A DNA stretch of 64,000 bases from Ancylobacter novellus (GCA_003241485.1 QFQD01000031.1:1-64000); one strand, 5' to 3'. Counted from the stretch's first letter, positions 37,001 to 45,454 are shown. Numbers and translations are program-made. The notes: a model not told the origin generated them from the letters alone.

Positions 37001-37194
37001 CCGCTCTGTCCCTGGTGTTCGTGCCGGCCGTCTTCACCCTGATGGACGATCTCGGCCGCTTCCTCGCGCGTGTCTTCGGCCGCTTCATCGGCGCGCGGGA
37101 CGAGGCGCCCGAGCACGGCGTGCCCCCGGTGCTGCCGACCGTTCACGCCATGCCGCACCCGGCGGCTCCCCGCCCGCCAATGGCGGCGGAGTAG
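34003..37194 (+). CDS. RND efflux pump, AcrB/MexB superfamily
   Basis: A 1063-residue inner-membrane transporter with the RND layout: an N-terminal membrane helix, two large periplasmic loops and about twelve membrane segments. Proton-relay residues are visible as the Asp pair in GILVDDAIVEIEN and the Lys in MGIVTKNAILLVDFAIE. Such pumps use the proton gradient to expel drugs, solvents or lipids. The HAE family or the exact substrate cannot be told. No TolC-type channel gene follows, so a channel encoded elsewhere must serve it. The last 35 residues are Pro/Ala-rich. Confidence 0.93.
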   Translation: MALNISAWAIRKPVPSIVLFVVLTAIGLFTFDKLPITRMPNIDVPIVSVTVSQPGAAPSELETQVTKRIETTVAGVQGVKHITSTMTEGSSVTVIEFQLETQVDRAVSDVRDAVSKIRSELPQDIEEPLVQRIDVEGMAIVTYAASAPGMTPEELSWFVDDTVIRALQSVRGVAQVKREGGVDREIRISLDPDRLAALGVTAADVNRQLAATNVDLAGGRGEIGTQEQSVRTLGGATTVADLAETRIALPAVGGGASRHVRLADLGTVTDGAAEPRIFARLDGKPVVAFGIYRAKGFSDVVVAEAAEAELRKLEAAHPDVTITLIDSTVKYTHADYESAMHTLIEGAVLAVIVVLLFLRDWRATIISATAIPLSILPTFWVMDMLGFSLNGVSLLAVTLVTGILVDDAIVEIENIVRHMRMGKSAYRAAIDAADEIGLAVVATTLTIVAVFLPVSFMGGIAGQYFRQFGITVAVAVLFSLLVARLLTPMLAAYFLRDHGHRETPDSWLMRAYVRLLNISIRHRFITVAAGIALFIGSMWLSTLLPSGFIPNSDVSRSVLAVELPPGATLESTRRVVDEISDKLKAQPEVASVFVTAGTGVAGGAASGGGEVRKATVIVNLVPRAERQVSQKQFEGRMMAAIAQIPDLRFNFGASGGAGPGGREFTIILSGSDGTVVEKTALELEREIRTQVKGLSNAVTSAALDRPELRVVPKLAEAAELGVSVSDIAQTVRIATIGDISQNLAKFSAGDRQVPIRVQLDEKARADLSTFETLKVRTASGASVPLSAVADISFGAGPSSLDRYDRARRIAIEADLAGNTQLGEALAEVYALPQAKNLPPGVVLKESGDAEIMAEVFGGFATAMGAGVMMVLAVLVLLFANVLQPITILVALPLSVGGAFVALLLTNNAMTLPVVIGFLMLMGIVTKNAILLVDFAIEAVHSGVDRNTALIEAGRKRAQPIVMTTIAMAAGMMPSALGLGEGGDFRSPMAIAVIGGLLASTALSLVFVPAVFTLMDDLGRFLARVFGRFIGARDEAPEHGVPPVLPTVHAMPHPAAPRPPMAAE

Positions 37195-37206
37195 AGGCCC
37201 CTATCA

Positions 37207-37231
37207 CCCCCTCCCCATCGGGGAGAGGGGG
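37207..37231. terminator. GC-rich hairpin between convergent operons
   Basis: A C-rich arm and a G-rich arm around ATC form an imperfect stem between the RND pump gene (plus) and the LON-domain gene (minus). There is no T run on the plus strand. Confidence 0.4.
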
Positions 37232-37243
37232 CGTTGGACGGGA

Positions 37244-37918
37244 CTATTGCAGCGAGGTGTCGCCGTCGCCGCCGGCGGTGCGGGCAAGGCTCATCTGCGT
37301 CACCGCGATCAGCATCTCCGCGCGTGCGGCGAGACTGGGGGCTTCCAGCAGCGCCTGCTTCTCGCGCGGGCCGAACGGCGCCATCATGGCGAGCGCATTG
37401 ACCAGCGCCTCGTTCGGCGCGTCCTTGATGCTGGTCCAGTCGGCTTCCAGCTGGTTGGCGTCGAGATAGTCCGCCAGCGTGCGCAGCAGCGTGCCGCGGT
37501 CCACCGCCTCAGCGCCGGCATTGGCGGTGAAGTCGTCACGAAAGGCGGCGTAATCCACCTGCGCCTGCCGGAACGGCGTGTCAGCTTCCACCTCGCGCAG
37601 CACGCGGAAGCGGGCAATGCCGGTGAGGTTGAGGATGTAACGGCCGTCGCCGCTTTCGGCGATCTCGGTGATGCGGCCGACGCAGCCCACCGTGGTCAGG
37701 CGCGGGCCGGTCTCGTCGGTGCCGCCGTCGAGCGCAGGCTGCAGGATGCCGATCAGCCGCGCACCGGCGAGCGCGGCATCCACCATCGCGACGTAGCGCG
37801 GCTCGAAGATGTTCAGCGGCAGCTGGCCGCGCGGCAGCAGCAGGACGCCTTCCAGCGGGAAGAGCGGGATGATGTCCGGAAGATCGGACGGGCCGCCATA
37901 GGCTCGGTTGATCGCCAT
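37244..37918 (-). CDS. LON peptidase substrate-binding domain protein
   Basis: A 224-residue stand-alone LON N-terminal domain protein without ATPase or protease parts. It starts with IPLFPLEGVLLLPRGQLPLN and continues with IFEPRYVAMVDAAL, GCVGRITEIAESGDGRYILN and LTGIARFRVLREVE, as in the family. The role is unknown; binding of unfolded proteins is suspected from the domain. It lies 44 bases downstream of the ybbN-like gene on the same strand, a pairing seen across this order. Confidence 0.9.
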   Translation of the reverse strand: MAINRAYGGPSDLPDIIPLFPLEGVLLLPRGQLPLNIFEPRYVAMVDAALAGARLIGILQPALDGGTDETGPRLTTVGCVGRITEIAESGDGRYILNLTGIARFRVLREVEADTPFRQAQVDYAAFRDDFTANAGAEAVDRGTLLRTLADYLDANQLEADWTSIKDAPNEALVNALAMMAPFGPREKQALLEAPSLAARAEMLIAVTQMSLARTAGGDGDTSLQ

Positions 37919-37962
37919 TGGCGCTCCTCAGCGGCTGGGACGGGCGGGGCGCCCCTCCGGCC

Positions 37963-38889
37963 TCATGCGAACAGAATGGAAGACAGGCGGCGGCGCCCGG
38001 CGAGGGTGTGCTCGTCGGTCGGCCCCCAGGCCTCGAAGAACTGGACTAGCTGCTTGCGCGCGCCGTCCTCGTTCCAGTTGCGGTCCTTGCGGACGATGGC
38101 GAGCAGTTCGTCGACCGCCTCCTCGCGCTTGCCATGCGCGGCGAGCGCCACCGCGAGATCGAAGCGGGCCTGGTGGTCGTTCGGATTGGCCGCGACCTTC
38201 GCCTCCAACTCGCGCACATCGCCCAGCGCGGCGGCGGCTTCCTCCAGCTCGATGGCGGCGCGCACCGCGGCAAGGCCGGCATCGTTCGCCGCGCTCTCCG
38301 GCGCCAGGGCGAGCGTCGCCTTGGCCTGATCGGGGCTGCCGGCCAGCAGCTGGGCGCGGGCAAGGCCGGCAATGGCCTTCAGATTGGCCGGCTCTTCCGC
38401 GAGCACGGCGGCGAAGATCTCCGCCGCCCCCTCCAGATCGCCCTCGCCGAGTGCGGCCTCGCCGGAGGCCACCACCTCGGCGATGTCACCGCCCTCCGAG
38501 CCGCCGGCGAGGCGGTCGACCAGCGCCTGAATCTGGCTCTCCGGCTGGGCGCCCATGAAGCCGTCGACCGGCTGGCCGTTGACGAAGGCGTAGACCGTGG
38601 GCAGCGACTGGATGCCGAGCTGCTGGGCGACGGCGGGATGGTCGTCCGTGTTCATCTTGGCGAGGCGCACCTTGCCCTTGGCGCCGCGCACCACCTTCTC
38701 GATGACCGGGGTCAGCTGCTTGCAGGGGCCGCACCACGGCGCCCAGAAGTCCACCAGCACCGGCCGCTTGCGCGATTCCTCGACCACATCCTTCATGAAG
38801 CTCCGCGTCGTGACATCGATCACGACATCGTCGCCGGCCGGCGTGGAAGCCCCGTCCTGTGCCGGGTTGGCGGGCTGGTTCAGCAACAT
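37963..38889 (-). CDS. ybbN: Thioredoxin-like co-chaperone YbbN
   Basis: A 308-residue cytoplasmic protein: an N-terminal thioredoxin domain with an intact WAPWCGPCK active site (Cys53, Cys56), followed by a TPR-like helical region of about 170 residues. E. coli YbbN (CnoX) protects proteins from oxidation and hands them to GroEL/DnaK. E. coli YbbN has SxxC, while this one keeps both cysteines and may be redox active. The ATG at 38889 has GAGGA before it and was preferred to a TTG at 38910. Confidence 0.9.
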   Translation of the reverse strand: MLLNQPANPAQDGASTPAGDDVVIDVTTRSFMKDVVEESRKRPVLVDFWAPWCGPCKQLTPVIEKVVRGAKGKVRLAKMNTDDHPAVAQQLGIQSLPTVYAFVNGQPVDGFMGAQPESQIQALVDRLAGGSEGGDIAEVVASGEAALGEGDLEGAAEIFAAVLAEEPANLKAIAGLARAQLLAGSPDQAKATLALAPESAANDAGLAAVRAAIELEEAAAALGDVRELEAKVAANPNDHQARFDLAVALAAHGKREEAVDELLAIVRKDRNWNEDGARKQLVQFFEAWGPTDEHTLAGRRRLSSILFA

Positions 38890-38968
38890 GGGGGTCCTCG
38901 CAAAACTCAAAGCCTAACTGCGCCTAAAATGGTCCGTCGGGCCGCGAATGCAACCGCGGCGGCGTGGT

Positions 38969-39490
38969 TCACGCCTCCTCCGCCGCCTCGGTTCGGCGGG
39001 GCACGGCCAGGATGAGCGGCTCGTGGCCGGTGGAGACGAGGAAGCGCACCAGATCCTCGCGCCCGATCGTGGTCGTCGCAGTGTTGACCAGCGGATGGCA
39101 GTTGATGGTCTCGTGCCGCATCAGCTCCGCGTCGAGCACCACGGTGACGCGGCCCTGAGTGTCGTTCACCGGGCCGAAGGCGGTGACCGCGCCGGGCTTC
39201 ACGCCGAGCACCTCTTCCAGCAGCTCCGCGCTGCCGAAGGAGAGCCGGCTCGCGGCGCCGAGCGGCTGGTGCAGGCTCTTCAGGTCCACCCGCGCGTCTT
39301 CCTCGACAACCACGAGGAAGAGGTTGCCCTTCTTGTCCTTCAGGAACAGATTCTTGGTGTGTCCGCCGGGAATGTCGCCACGCAGGACCTGCGAATCCTC
39401 CACCGTGAACAGCGGGGGATGCGTCACCGTGCGTGTTTCGATGCCGAGCGCGTCGAGGCGGGCGAACAGGTCTTGGGAAGAGAGCGGCAT
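38969..39490 (-). CDS. Prolyl-tRNA editing protein ProX/YbaK-like
   Basis: A 173-residue trans-editing protein of the YbaK/ProX deacylase family: HPPLFTVEDSQVLRGDIPGG, then HTKNLFLKDKKGNLFLVVVE and FGPVNDTQGRVTVVLDAELM. It hydrolyses mischarged tRNAPro, mainly Ala-tRNAPro in this branch, with the conserved Lys in HTKNLFLKDKK. The ATG at 39490 matches the family; an open frame further upstream overlaps the next gene and was rejected. Confidence 0.9.
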   Translation of the reverse strand: MPLSSQDLFARLDALGIETRTVTHPPLFTVEDSQVLRGDIPGGHTKNLFLKDKKGNLFLVVVEEDARVDLKSLHQPLGAASRLSFGSAELLEEVLGVKPGAVTAFGPVNDTQGRVTVVLDAELMRHETINCHPLVNTATTTIGREDLVRFLVSTGHEPLILAVPRRTEAAEEA

Positions 39491-39545
39491 GGGCGGTGGT
39501 CCTTTCGCGGCGGTTCTAATGCCGCCGCGCCATCGCCCGCAAGCG

Positions 39546-40667
39546 TCACTTGGCCGTCTCGGTCGCGGCCCAGTCGGGGACATGGTCGAGGCAGGGGAAC
39601 AGCCGCTCCGCCGACTCGATGATGAGGATGTCCGGCTTGAAGCGCTCGGCGACCTGGGTGCCGGAGCGGCAGAACAGGTGGTGCGTCCACACGAAGGCGG
39701 AGCTGCGATAGGCGAGGAAGCTCTTCCACAGCCCGTAGGTGAAGGAATCGCCCAGCACCATGATGCGCGGGCCGGCATGGCCGGTCTCGAACGCGAAGGG
39801 CGCGAAGGGAAAGTCCGGCGAGCGCGCGGCCACGAGGTCGGGAATCGGCACAAGGGTGTCGTTCGCCGCGAAGGGGGGCTTGATGGGATAGGAGACGTCC
39901 GGCGGGTCGGCACTGGCGGCGCCGGTGAGCCGCAGCAGGTCGCCCCCGGCCTTCGGCTGGGGCGCGCCAAGCGCCGCGTCGAGGTCGATCTCCAGCTCCG
40001 GCCGGCCGGCGGCCGCCATGGCGGCGTTGAAACCGACCAGCGCCCCGCGCTCGTTCCAGTGCGTGTCGTAGCGCCAGTAGACATCGCCGCCCGCTTTCGC
40101 CGCGGTGAGCGGCGGGCGCAGGTCGACATGGGCGATACCGGCCTTCGCAAGGTCGGCGTTGAGCAGGTCGTATTCGGTCGGCTGCCTCCGCTGCCGGCGC
40201 ATATAGTCCGGCAGGCGCTCAAATTCGATGGTCTGGGCATTCGGCGCCACGGCGACCACCACCTTGCCGTTCCAGGGCTCCAGCACGCGCTGGAACCCGC
40301 CCGCCCAGTTCACGAAGGCCTGCACCTTGTCGGGCCGCACGATCTGGCCGAGGCTCTGCTCGATCGCGTTCTCGCCGGTGTAGAACAGCGAGCCGTCGAC
40401 GCCGCGCAGATAGTTGAGGCCGCGCGGGGCGCCGATGAAGCGCTGATAGCTGCGATGCGCTGCCAGAACCGCACCGCGGAAGCCGAAGGTGTTGTTGAGA
40501 TAGGGGTCCATCCGCTTGTTGGCCTCCTCCCACCAGCGCGCTTCCGGCGCCACGGCCGTGCGCATCGGCGCCGGCAGGTCGGGCAGGAAATGGCCGATGG
40601 CCGGCAGGCACAGCACCGCCACGAAGATAACGGCCCACCAGCGGCGAAAGGCGAGAAGCAGGGGCAT
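39546..40667 (-). CDS. AlgJ/AlgX-like O-acetyltransferase
   Basis: A 373-residue membrane-anchored periplasmic protein of the SGNH-like AlgJ/AlgX family. It has one N-terminal membrane helix (AVIFVAVLCLPAIGHFLP), the YDTHWNERGALVGFNA motif with the catalytic Asp-His and the Ser motif MVLGDSFTYGLW. AlgJ-type proteins pass acetyl groups from the MBOAT partner to a polysaccharide. The ATG at 40667 has GGAGG upstream. It begins 11 bases after the MBOAT gene on the same strand. No alginate or cellulose synthesis genes are nearby, so the acceptor is unknown. Confidence 0.87.
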   Translation of the reverse strand: MPLLLAFRRWWAVIFVAVLCLPAIGHFLPDLPAPMRTAVAPEARWWEEANKRMDPYLNNTFGFRGAVLAAHRSYQRFIGAPRGLNYLRGVDGSLFYTGENAIEQSLGQIVRPDKVQAFVNWAGGFQRVLEPWNGKVVVAVAPNAQTIEFERLPDYMRRQRRQPTEYDLLNADLAKAGIAHVDLRPPLTAAKAGGDVYWRYDTHWNERGALVGFNAAMAAAGRPELEIDLDAALGAPQPKAGGDLLRLTGAASADPPDVSYPIKPPFAANDTLVPIPDLVAARSPDFPFAPFAFETGHAGPRIMVLGDSFTYGLWKSFLAYRSSAFVWTHHLFCRSGTQVAERFKPDILIIESAERLFPCLDHVPDWAATETAK

Positions 40668-40678
40668 CGCGACCTCCC

Positions 40679-42097
40679 TCAGAACCGGAAATACAGGAAG
40701 GGCGAGTAGGTCGCGGCGGCGACCGACAGGATGCACAGCGTATAGAGCAGCGCGACCACCACCGTGTCCGAGGTGGCATAGAGCAGCGAGCGCACCTTGG
40801 CCGGCATCCGCCCCGCGCCCGGCTGCGGCAGGCCGAACATGGCCAACGGCCAGCCGATGACCATCACCGCGATGGTGAGCGGCGCCAGCTGCGAGGACAG
40901 CTTAACCGACAGCGGCCCGGTGCCATTCAGCCCGACAAGGCTCTCGAACAGGGTGAGGGCCTCATCGAGGCCATTGGCGCGGAACCACACCCAGCCCGAC
41001 AGCACCACAAGCAGCACATAGGCATGGCCGATCAGCCGTGGCCCGGCCTTCAGCGCGGCGCCGAGGCGCGTGCGCTCCAGCACCAGGAACGTGCCGTGAT
41101 GGATGCCCCAGATGACGAAGGTCCAGCTGGCGCCATGCCACAGGCCGCACAGCAGGAACACGGTCCACAGGTTCAGCGCGGTGTGCACATGGCCGCGCCG
41201 GTTGCCGCCCAGCGGGATGTAGACATAATCGCGGAACCAGCTGGACAGGCTCATGTGCCAGCGGCGCCAGAAATCGGTGATCGACAGCGCGCCATAGGGC
41301 AGGTCGAAATTGCGCGGGAACTTCAGCCCCATGGCGAGGGCGAGGCCGATCGCCATGTTGGAATAGCCGCCGAAGTCGAAATAGATCTGCAGCGCGTAGG
41401 CGGTGACGCCGAGCCACGCCTCGGCAAGGTTCGGCACCGCCGTCTCGTCGAACACCGCCGAGACGATGGGCGCCACCTGGTCGGCGATCAGCACCTTCCA
41501 GGACAGGCCGATGACGAAGATGCGCAACCCCGCCGACACGCGGCCGAGCGTGGTGCGGCGGTTGCGGATGCGGTGCGCGATGGTGGAATAGCGCACGATC
41601 GGGCCCGCCACGAGCTGCGGGAACATGGTGATGTAAACCGCGATCTCCTCGAATCGCCCGTTCGCGCGGGCTTTCCGCCGGTACACGTCGACGAGGTAGG
41701 AGATGGCGTGGAAGGTGAAGAAGGAGATGCCGAGCGGCAGCGCCAGATGCACCACGGGCAGGCTCAGCCCCGTCGGCTCCAGCAATATGTTCAGGTTTTC
41801 GGCGAGGAAGCCGGCATATTTGAAGGCGATCAGCCCGGCGAGATTGGCGGCCACGGCAAGCCCGAGCATGCGCAGGCGCCCGCGCGGCTGCTGCCGGTCG
41901 ATCAGCAGCGCGAATCCGTAATTGGCGACGATCGACACCGCCAGCACCGCGACGTTCGCCAGCCCGCCCCAGGCATAGAAGACCAGCGAAAAGGCGAGCA
42001 GGACGAGGTTCTTGGTCCGCACGCCCGGCATGGCGAAATAGCTGATGAGGAACGCCGGGAGGAAATAGAACAGGAAGGTGACGGACGAAAAAACCAT
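40679..42097 (-). CDS. MBOAT-family O-acyltransferase, AlgI-like
   Basis: A 472-residue protein with about eleven membrane segments. The MBOAT histidines are in ITDFWRRWHMSLSSWFRDY and LLCGLWHGASWTFVIWG. The N-terminus MVFSSVTFLFYFLP and YSNMAIGLALAMGLKFPRNF are typical of AlgI/PatA-like proteins. It moves acetyl groups across the membrane to the AlgJ-like partner encoded just downstream. The ATG at 42097 gives the standard length. Confidence 0.92.
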   Translation of the reverse strand: MVFSSVTFLFYFLPAFLISYFAMPGVRTKNLVLLAFSLVFYAWGGLANVAVLAVSIVANYGFALLIDRQQPRGRLRMLGLAVAANLAGLIAFKYAGFLAENLNILLEPTGLSLPVVHLALPLGISFFTFHAISYLVDVYRRKARANGRFEEIAVYITMFPQLVAGPIVRYSTIAHRIRNRRTTLGRVSAGLRIFVIGLSWKVLIADQVAPIVSAVFDETAVPNLAEAWLGVTAYALQIYFDFGGYSNMAIGLALAMGLKFPRNFDLPYGALSITDFWRRWHMSLSSWFRDYVYIPLGGNRRGHVHTALNLWTVFLLCGLWHGASWTFVIWGIHHGTFLVLERTRLGAALKAGPRLIGHAYVLLVVLSGWVWFRANGLDEALTLFESLVGLNGTGPLSVKLSSQLAPLTIAVMVIGWPLAMFGLPQPGAGRMPAKVRSLLYATSDTVVVALLYTLCILSVAAATYSPFLYFRF

Positions 42098-42359
42098 GAA
42101 GAACCCGCGGGCAGAGGGCGCGAAGCCGTCGGCAAGAAGCCGGCTTTCTGCCACGTTCGGCCATCATTTGAAATGTTCCATCGCATCAGCGGCGATCCCA
42201 TTGCTGCGAGGGCTGGCGTTTCACGCGCGGCGGTTTGCCGCCATGCGTCCTGCGCCGGTCCGCCGCGAGCGCCACGCAGCGCCTTCTGCGGCGATGGGCG
42301 TTGACAGCCGGCCCCCGCCGATCCCACATCGGGGAACCGGATTCCAGGAACGAGACATC

Positions 42360-43163
42360 ATGCGTCCAGTCATCGGCGTGATCAGCGACGTCAAGGCCAG
42401 TAGCGGCCATGTCGTCCATGGCGTCACCGAGAAGTACATCTACGCGGTCGCGCGCGGCGCGCAGGCGATGCCGGTGCTGGTACCCGGCACCATCTCGGCG
42501 GTGGATGCCGCCATGGCGCCCGAGCGGCTGGTGGTGGAGGAAGTGCTCGACGCCGTCGACGCGATCTTCCTGCCGGGCAGCCCCTCCAATGTCGGGCCGC
42601 AGCATTATGGCGACGTGCCGCACGACCCGCCCCTGCCGGCCGATCCGCATCGCGACGACATCTCGCTGCCGCTGATCCGCGCGGCGCTGGAGCGCGGCGT
42701 GCCACTCTTCGGCGTGTGCCGCGGCTTCCAGGAAATCAATGTCGCGATGGGCGGCACGCTGTTCCAGAAGCTCTACCAGCAGCCCGGTCGCTTCGACCAT
42801 CGCGAGGATGCGAGCCTCGACACCGAGGGCCAGTACGCGCCGGCGCACGACGTGATGCTGGAGCCGGGCGGGCTTCTGGAGAGCCTTGCCGGTGCGCCGC
42901 GCTGGCGGGTGAATTCGCTGCACGGGCAGGGCGTCGCCACGCTGGCGCCCGGCCTCGCGGTCGAGGCACGGGCCGAGGACGGCACCATCGAAGCGTTCCG
43001 CGTGCCGGATGCGCCGGGCTTCAACATGGCCATCCAATGGCATCCGGAATGGCGCTTCTGGGAGGACCGGCTGTCGAGCGGCGTGTTCACTGCCTTCGGC
43101 GCGGCGGCGCGCCTGGCGGCCGAGCGCCGTCGCGGTGGCGGCCGGCTCAAGGCAGTGGGCTAG
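42360..43163 (+). CDS. Gamma-glutamyl-gamma-aminobutyrate hydrolase family protein (PuuD-like)
   Basis: A 267-residue class I glutamine amidotransferase-like hydrolase. The nucleophile is Cys120 in LFGVCRGFQEINVAMGG, and the His-x-Glu pair is in IQWHPEWRFW. PuuD splits gamma-glutamyl-GABA to glutamate and GABA in putrescine breakdown; other members act on related amides. The ATG at 42360 begins MRPVIGVISD as usual. The gene converges on a GntR regulator (3-base gap), which may control it. A functional link with gabD at 13 kb is plausible but only inferred. Confidence 0.87.
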   Translation: MRPVIGVISDVKASSGHVVHGVTEKYIYAVARGAQAMPVLVPGTISAVDAAMAPERLVVEEVLDAVDAIFLPGSPSNVGPQHYGDVPHDPPLPADPHRDDISLPLIRAALERGVPLFGVCRGFQEINVAMGGTLFQKLYQQPGRFDHREDASLDTEGQYAPAHDVMLEPGGLLESLAGAPRWRVNSLHGQGVATLAPGLAVEARAEDGTIEAFRVPDAPGFNMAIQWHPEWRFWEDRLSSGVFTAFGAAARLAAERRRGGGRLKAVG

Positions 43164-43166
43164 CGT

Positions 43167-43841
43167 TCAGCCCAGCTGCACCCTGAGATGGCCGATGCCG
43201 TCGCGGATGTCGGCCTCGATGGCGCGCCGCAGGCCCGCCTCGTCGCGGGTTTCCAGCGCCGCCAGCGCTTCGACATGGCGATCGACCGGGTAGTGCGTGT
43301 CGAGATCGGCCAGCGCCATGCGCATGAACGGGCCGATCTGCAGCCACACCGATTCGATCAGCGGCAGCAGCACGTTCTCCCTGCGTCCGCCATAGAGCGC
43401 GGCGTGGAAGGCGAGATTGGTCTCGATCATCGCCTCGGTGTCGTTGGCCTCAACGGCCGCGTCCGAGGCGCGGTTGAGGGCGTCGAGCCGGCCGCGAAAG
43501 GCGGCATCCGCGAAGGGCAAAGCGCGGGCGGCGGCCTCGCATTCCAGCAGGGTGCGGACTGTCACCAGCTCGTCGAAGCGCCGCGCCGTCATTTCCGGCA
43601 CGCGTACGCGGCGATTGTCGAGCAGCACCAGCGCGCGCTCAGCCACCAGCCGGCGCAGCGCCTCGCGCACCGGCATGGCGGAGACGCCCAGCGCCTCGGC
43701 GAGGCCGCGTATGGTGACGGCCTGACCGGGCGGGAAGCGCCCGCTCATCACCGAACGCCGCAGCTGGCGGAAAACCCATTGCTGCACGGTCTCCCCATGC
43801 AGGCGCGGTTCGGTGACGAGCTGGAGCGGGGAAGAGTCCAT
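43167..43841 (-). CDS. GntR-family regulator, FadR/FCD type
   Basis: A 224-residue regulator: N-terminal winged HTH (GQAVTIRGLAEALGVSAMPV followed by REALRRLVAERALV) and a C-terminal helical FCD domain with the usual metal-binding residues (ETNLAFHAALY, DRHVEALAAL). FCD regulators sense organic acids or amino acid derivatives. The ATG at 43841 was chosen; a GTG at 43889 is possible. Three 15-base direct repeats lie just upstream. Confidence 0.87.
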   Translation of the reverse strand: MDSSPLQLVTEPRLHGETVQQWVFRQLRRSVMSGRFPPGQAVTIRGLAEALGVSAMPVREALRRLVAERALVLLDNRRVRVPEMTARRFDELVTVRTLLECEAAARALPFADAAFRGRLDALNRASDAAVEANDTEAMIETNLAFHAALYGGRRENVLLPLIESVWLQIGPFMRMALADLDTHYPVDRHVEALAALETRDEAGLRRAIEADIRDGIGHLRVQLG

Positions 43842-43860
43842 GCGTTTCGATTCGTTGTGC

Positions 43861-43901
43861 GATGGCGTGAGCGGGGATGACGTGAGCACGGATGACGTGA
43901 G
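43861..43901. repeat. Three 15-base direct repeats upstream of the GntR gene
   Basis: GATGGCGTGAG at 43861, GATGACGTGAG at 43876 and GATGACGTGAG at 43891 follow at exactly 15 bases. They could be operator repeats, or a repeated leader codon block (LTSS/LTPS on the minus strand) if translation starts upstream. Confidence 0.6.
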
Positions 43902-43982
43902 ACTGTCAGCTCACTGCGCTATATAGCCCAAATCGCCGGGGATCATCCCTGCCTCGGCGCGAGAAGGAGTTGGTGATCCGCC

Positions 43983-44207
43983 ATGGCCGACAAGACCCCG
44001 CACGCCGCCCGTTCCGGCTATGAGCTCGATCCGAAGCTGCTGGAGATCCTGGTCTGCCCGGTGACCAAGGGCCCGCTGGACTATGACCGCGGTGCGCGCG
44101 AACTGGTCTCCCGTGCGGCACGCCTTGCCTATCCCATCCGCGACGGCATCCCGATCATGCTGGCGGATGAGGCGCGCCAGCTGACCGAGGACGAGATCCG
44201 GCGCTGA
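43983..44207 (+). CDS. Trm112-family protein
   Basis: A 74-residue protein with the Trm112/YcaR pattern: LDPKLLEILVCPVTKGPLDY, then LAYPIRDGIPIMLADEAR. Only one Cys of the zinc-binding set is present, as in many bacterial members. The eukaryotic homologue activates methyltransferases; the bacterial role is unclear. In this order it is often near the LON-domain and UbiH-family genes. Confidence 0.9.
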   Translation: MADKTPHAARSGYELDPKLLEILVCPVTKGPLDYDRGARELVSRAARLAYPIRDGIPIMLADEARQLTEDEIRR

Positions 44208-44221
44208 ACCTGGCGCCGTCT

Positions 44222-45454
44222 CTACAGTGCCTCGCCGCGCAGCAGCCGCGGGGCCGCCCCGGCAATGCCGGCGGCGTCGCGGATGAAGAACGATTTGAGC
44301 CGCGGCAGCCGCTCCACCAGCCCGAGCCCGACATCGCGCACCAGCCGCGCCACATCGGCGCGCACGCCGAACAGACGGTTCAGCCCGTCGGTCGCCGCGC
44401 CCATGGTCAGCGTGTCGAAGCGGCGCCAGCGCTGGTAGCGCTCCAGAACGTCCGGCCCGCCAATGTCGAGACCGAGCCGGGCGGCGTCGGTCACCGCCTC
44501 GGCCAGCGCCGCGACATCGCGCAGGCCCATATTTATGCCCTGCCCGGCAATGGGGTGGATGGTGTGGGCGGCATCCCCGACGAGGGCGAACCGGTCGGCC
44601 ACGAAGGCGCGCGCCATCTGGAAGCCGAGCGGGAAGGCCCTGGGCTCATCGAGAATCTCGATCGCGCCGAATTCCAGCCCGAAGCGGCGCTCCAGTTCGT
44701 CCTGCAGCAGAAGGCGCGGCAGCTTCAGCAGGGCGGCAGCGCGATGGGTGGATTCGGTCCACACCACGCAGGAACGGTTGCCGGTCAGCGGCAGCATTGC
44801 AAAGGGGCCGCTCGGCAGGAAATGCTCGATCGCCTTGCCCTCATGCGGGCGTTCATGGCCGACGGTGAGCATGATGGCGGACTGGTGATAGGGCCAGCCG
44901 ACCACGCCGATGCCGGCGAGCGCACGCAGTTTGGAGCGACCACCGTCGCAGGCGCACAGCAGTCGGGTGGCGATCTCGCTGCCATCGCTCAGGCTGAGCG
45001 TCGTCGCGGCGGGACCGGCCACAAAGCCGACGATGCCGGCCGGCAGCAGCGCGATGCCGCGTGCGCGGGCGAGGTCGGTCATCGCGTCCTGCAGCGCCGC
45101 GTTCGGCACCATATGGGCGAAGGGCTCGCCGGGCGCGACCTCGCCATCGAAGGAGAGGAACACCGGGCGCGCGGCATCGCCGAGCTTGGAATCGGTGATT
45201 TCCATGGCGAGCATGGGCTGCGCCTCATGCGCCACGCGTTCCCACACGCCGAGCGACTCGAACAGCCGGCGCCCGCCGGCGGCGAAGGCGGAAGCGCGGG
45301 TGTCGGTGCTGCGGACGTCCGATGCGGCATAGGCCGGGTCGGCGATGGCGATGCGCGCGCCCTCGCCAAGACCCTGGCGCAGGGCCAGCGCGAGCGGCAG
45401 GCCGGCGAGGCCGCCGCCAGCGACCACGACGTCATAAGGCGCGCTTGTCGGCAT
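44222..45454 (-). CDS. UbiH/UbiF/COQ6-family FAD-dependent hydroxylase
   Basis: A 410-residue flavoprotein monooxygenase. It has the N-terminal FAD motif VVVAGGGLAGLPLALAL (GxGxxG), the mid ACDGGRSKLR (DG) motif and the C-terminal GDAAHTIHPIAGQGINMGLR motif. Family members hydroxylate the ubiquinone ring; which position cannot be told. The ATG at 45454 lies just before the first beta strand and was preferred to an upstream in-frame start. It converges on the Trm112 gene. Confidence 0.92.
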   Translation of the reverse strand: MPTSAPYDVVVAGGGLAGLPLALALRQGLGEGARIAIADPAYAASDVRSTDTRASAFAAGGRRLFESLGVWERVAHEAQPMLAMEITDSKLGDAARPVFLSFDGEVAPGEPFAHMVPNAALQDAMTDLARARGIALLPAGIVGFVAGPAATTLSLSDGSEIATRLLCACDGGRSKLRALAGIGVVGWPYHQSAIMLTVGHERPHEGKAIEHFLPSGPFAMLPLTGNRSCVVWTESTHRAAALLKLPRLLLQDELERRFGLEFGAIEILDEPRAFPLGFQMARAFVADRFALVGDAAHTIHPIAGQGINMGLRDVAALAEAVTDAARLGLDIGGPDVLERYQRWRRFDTLTMGAATDGLNRLFGVRADVARLVRDVGLGLVERLPRLKSFFIRDAAGIAGAAPRLLRGEAL

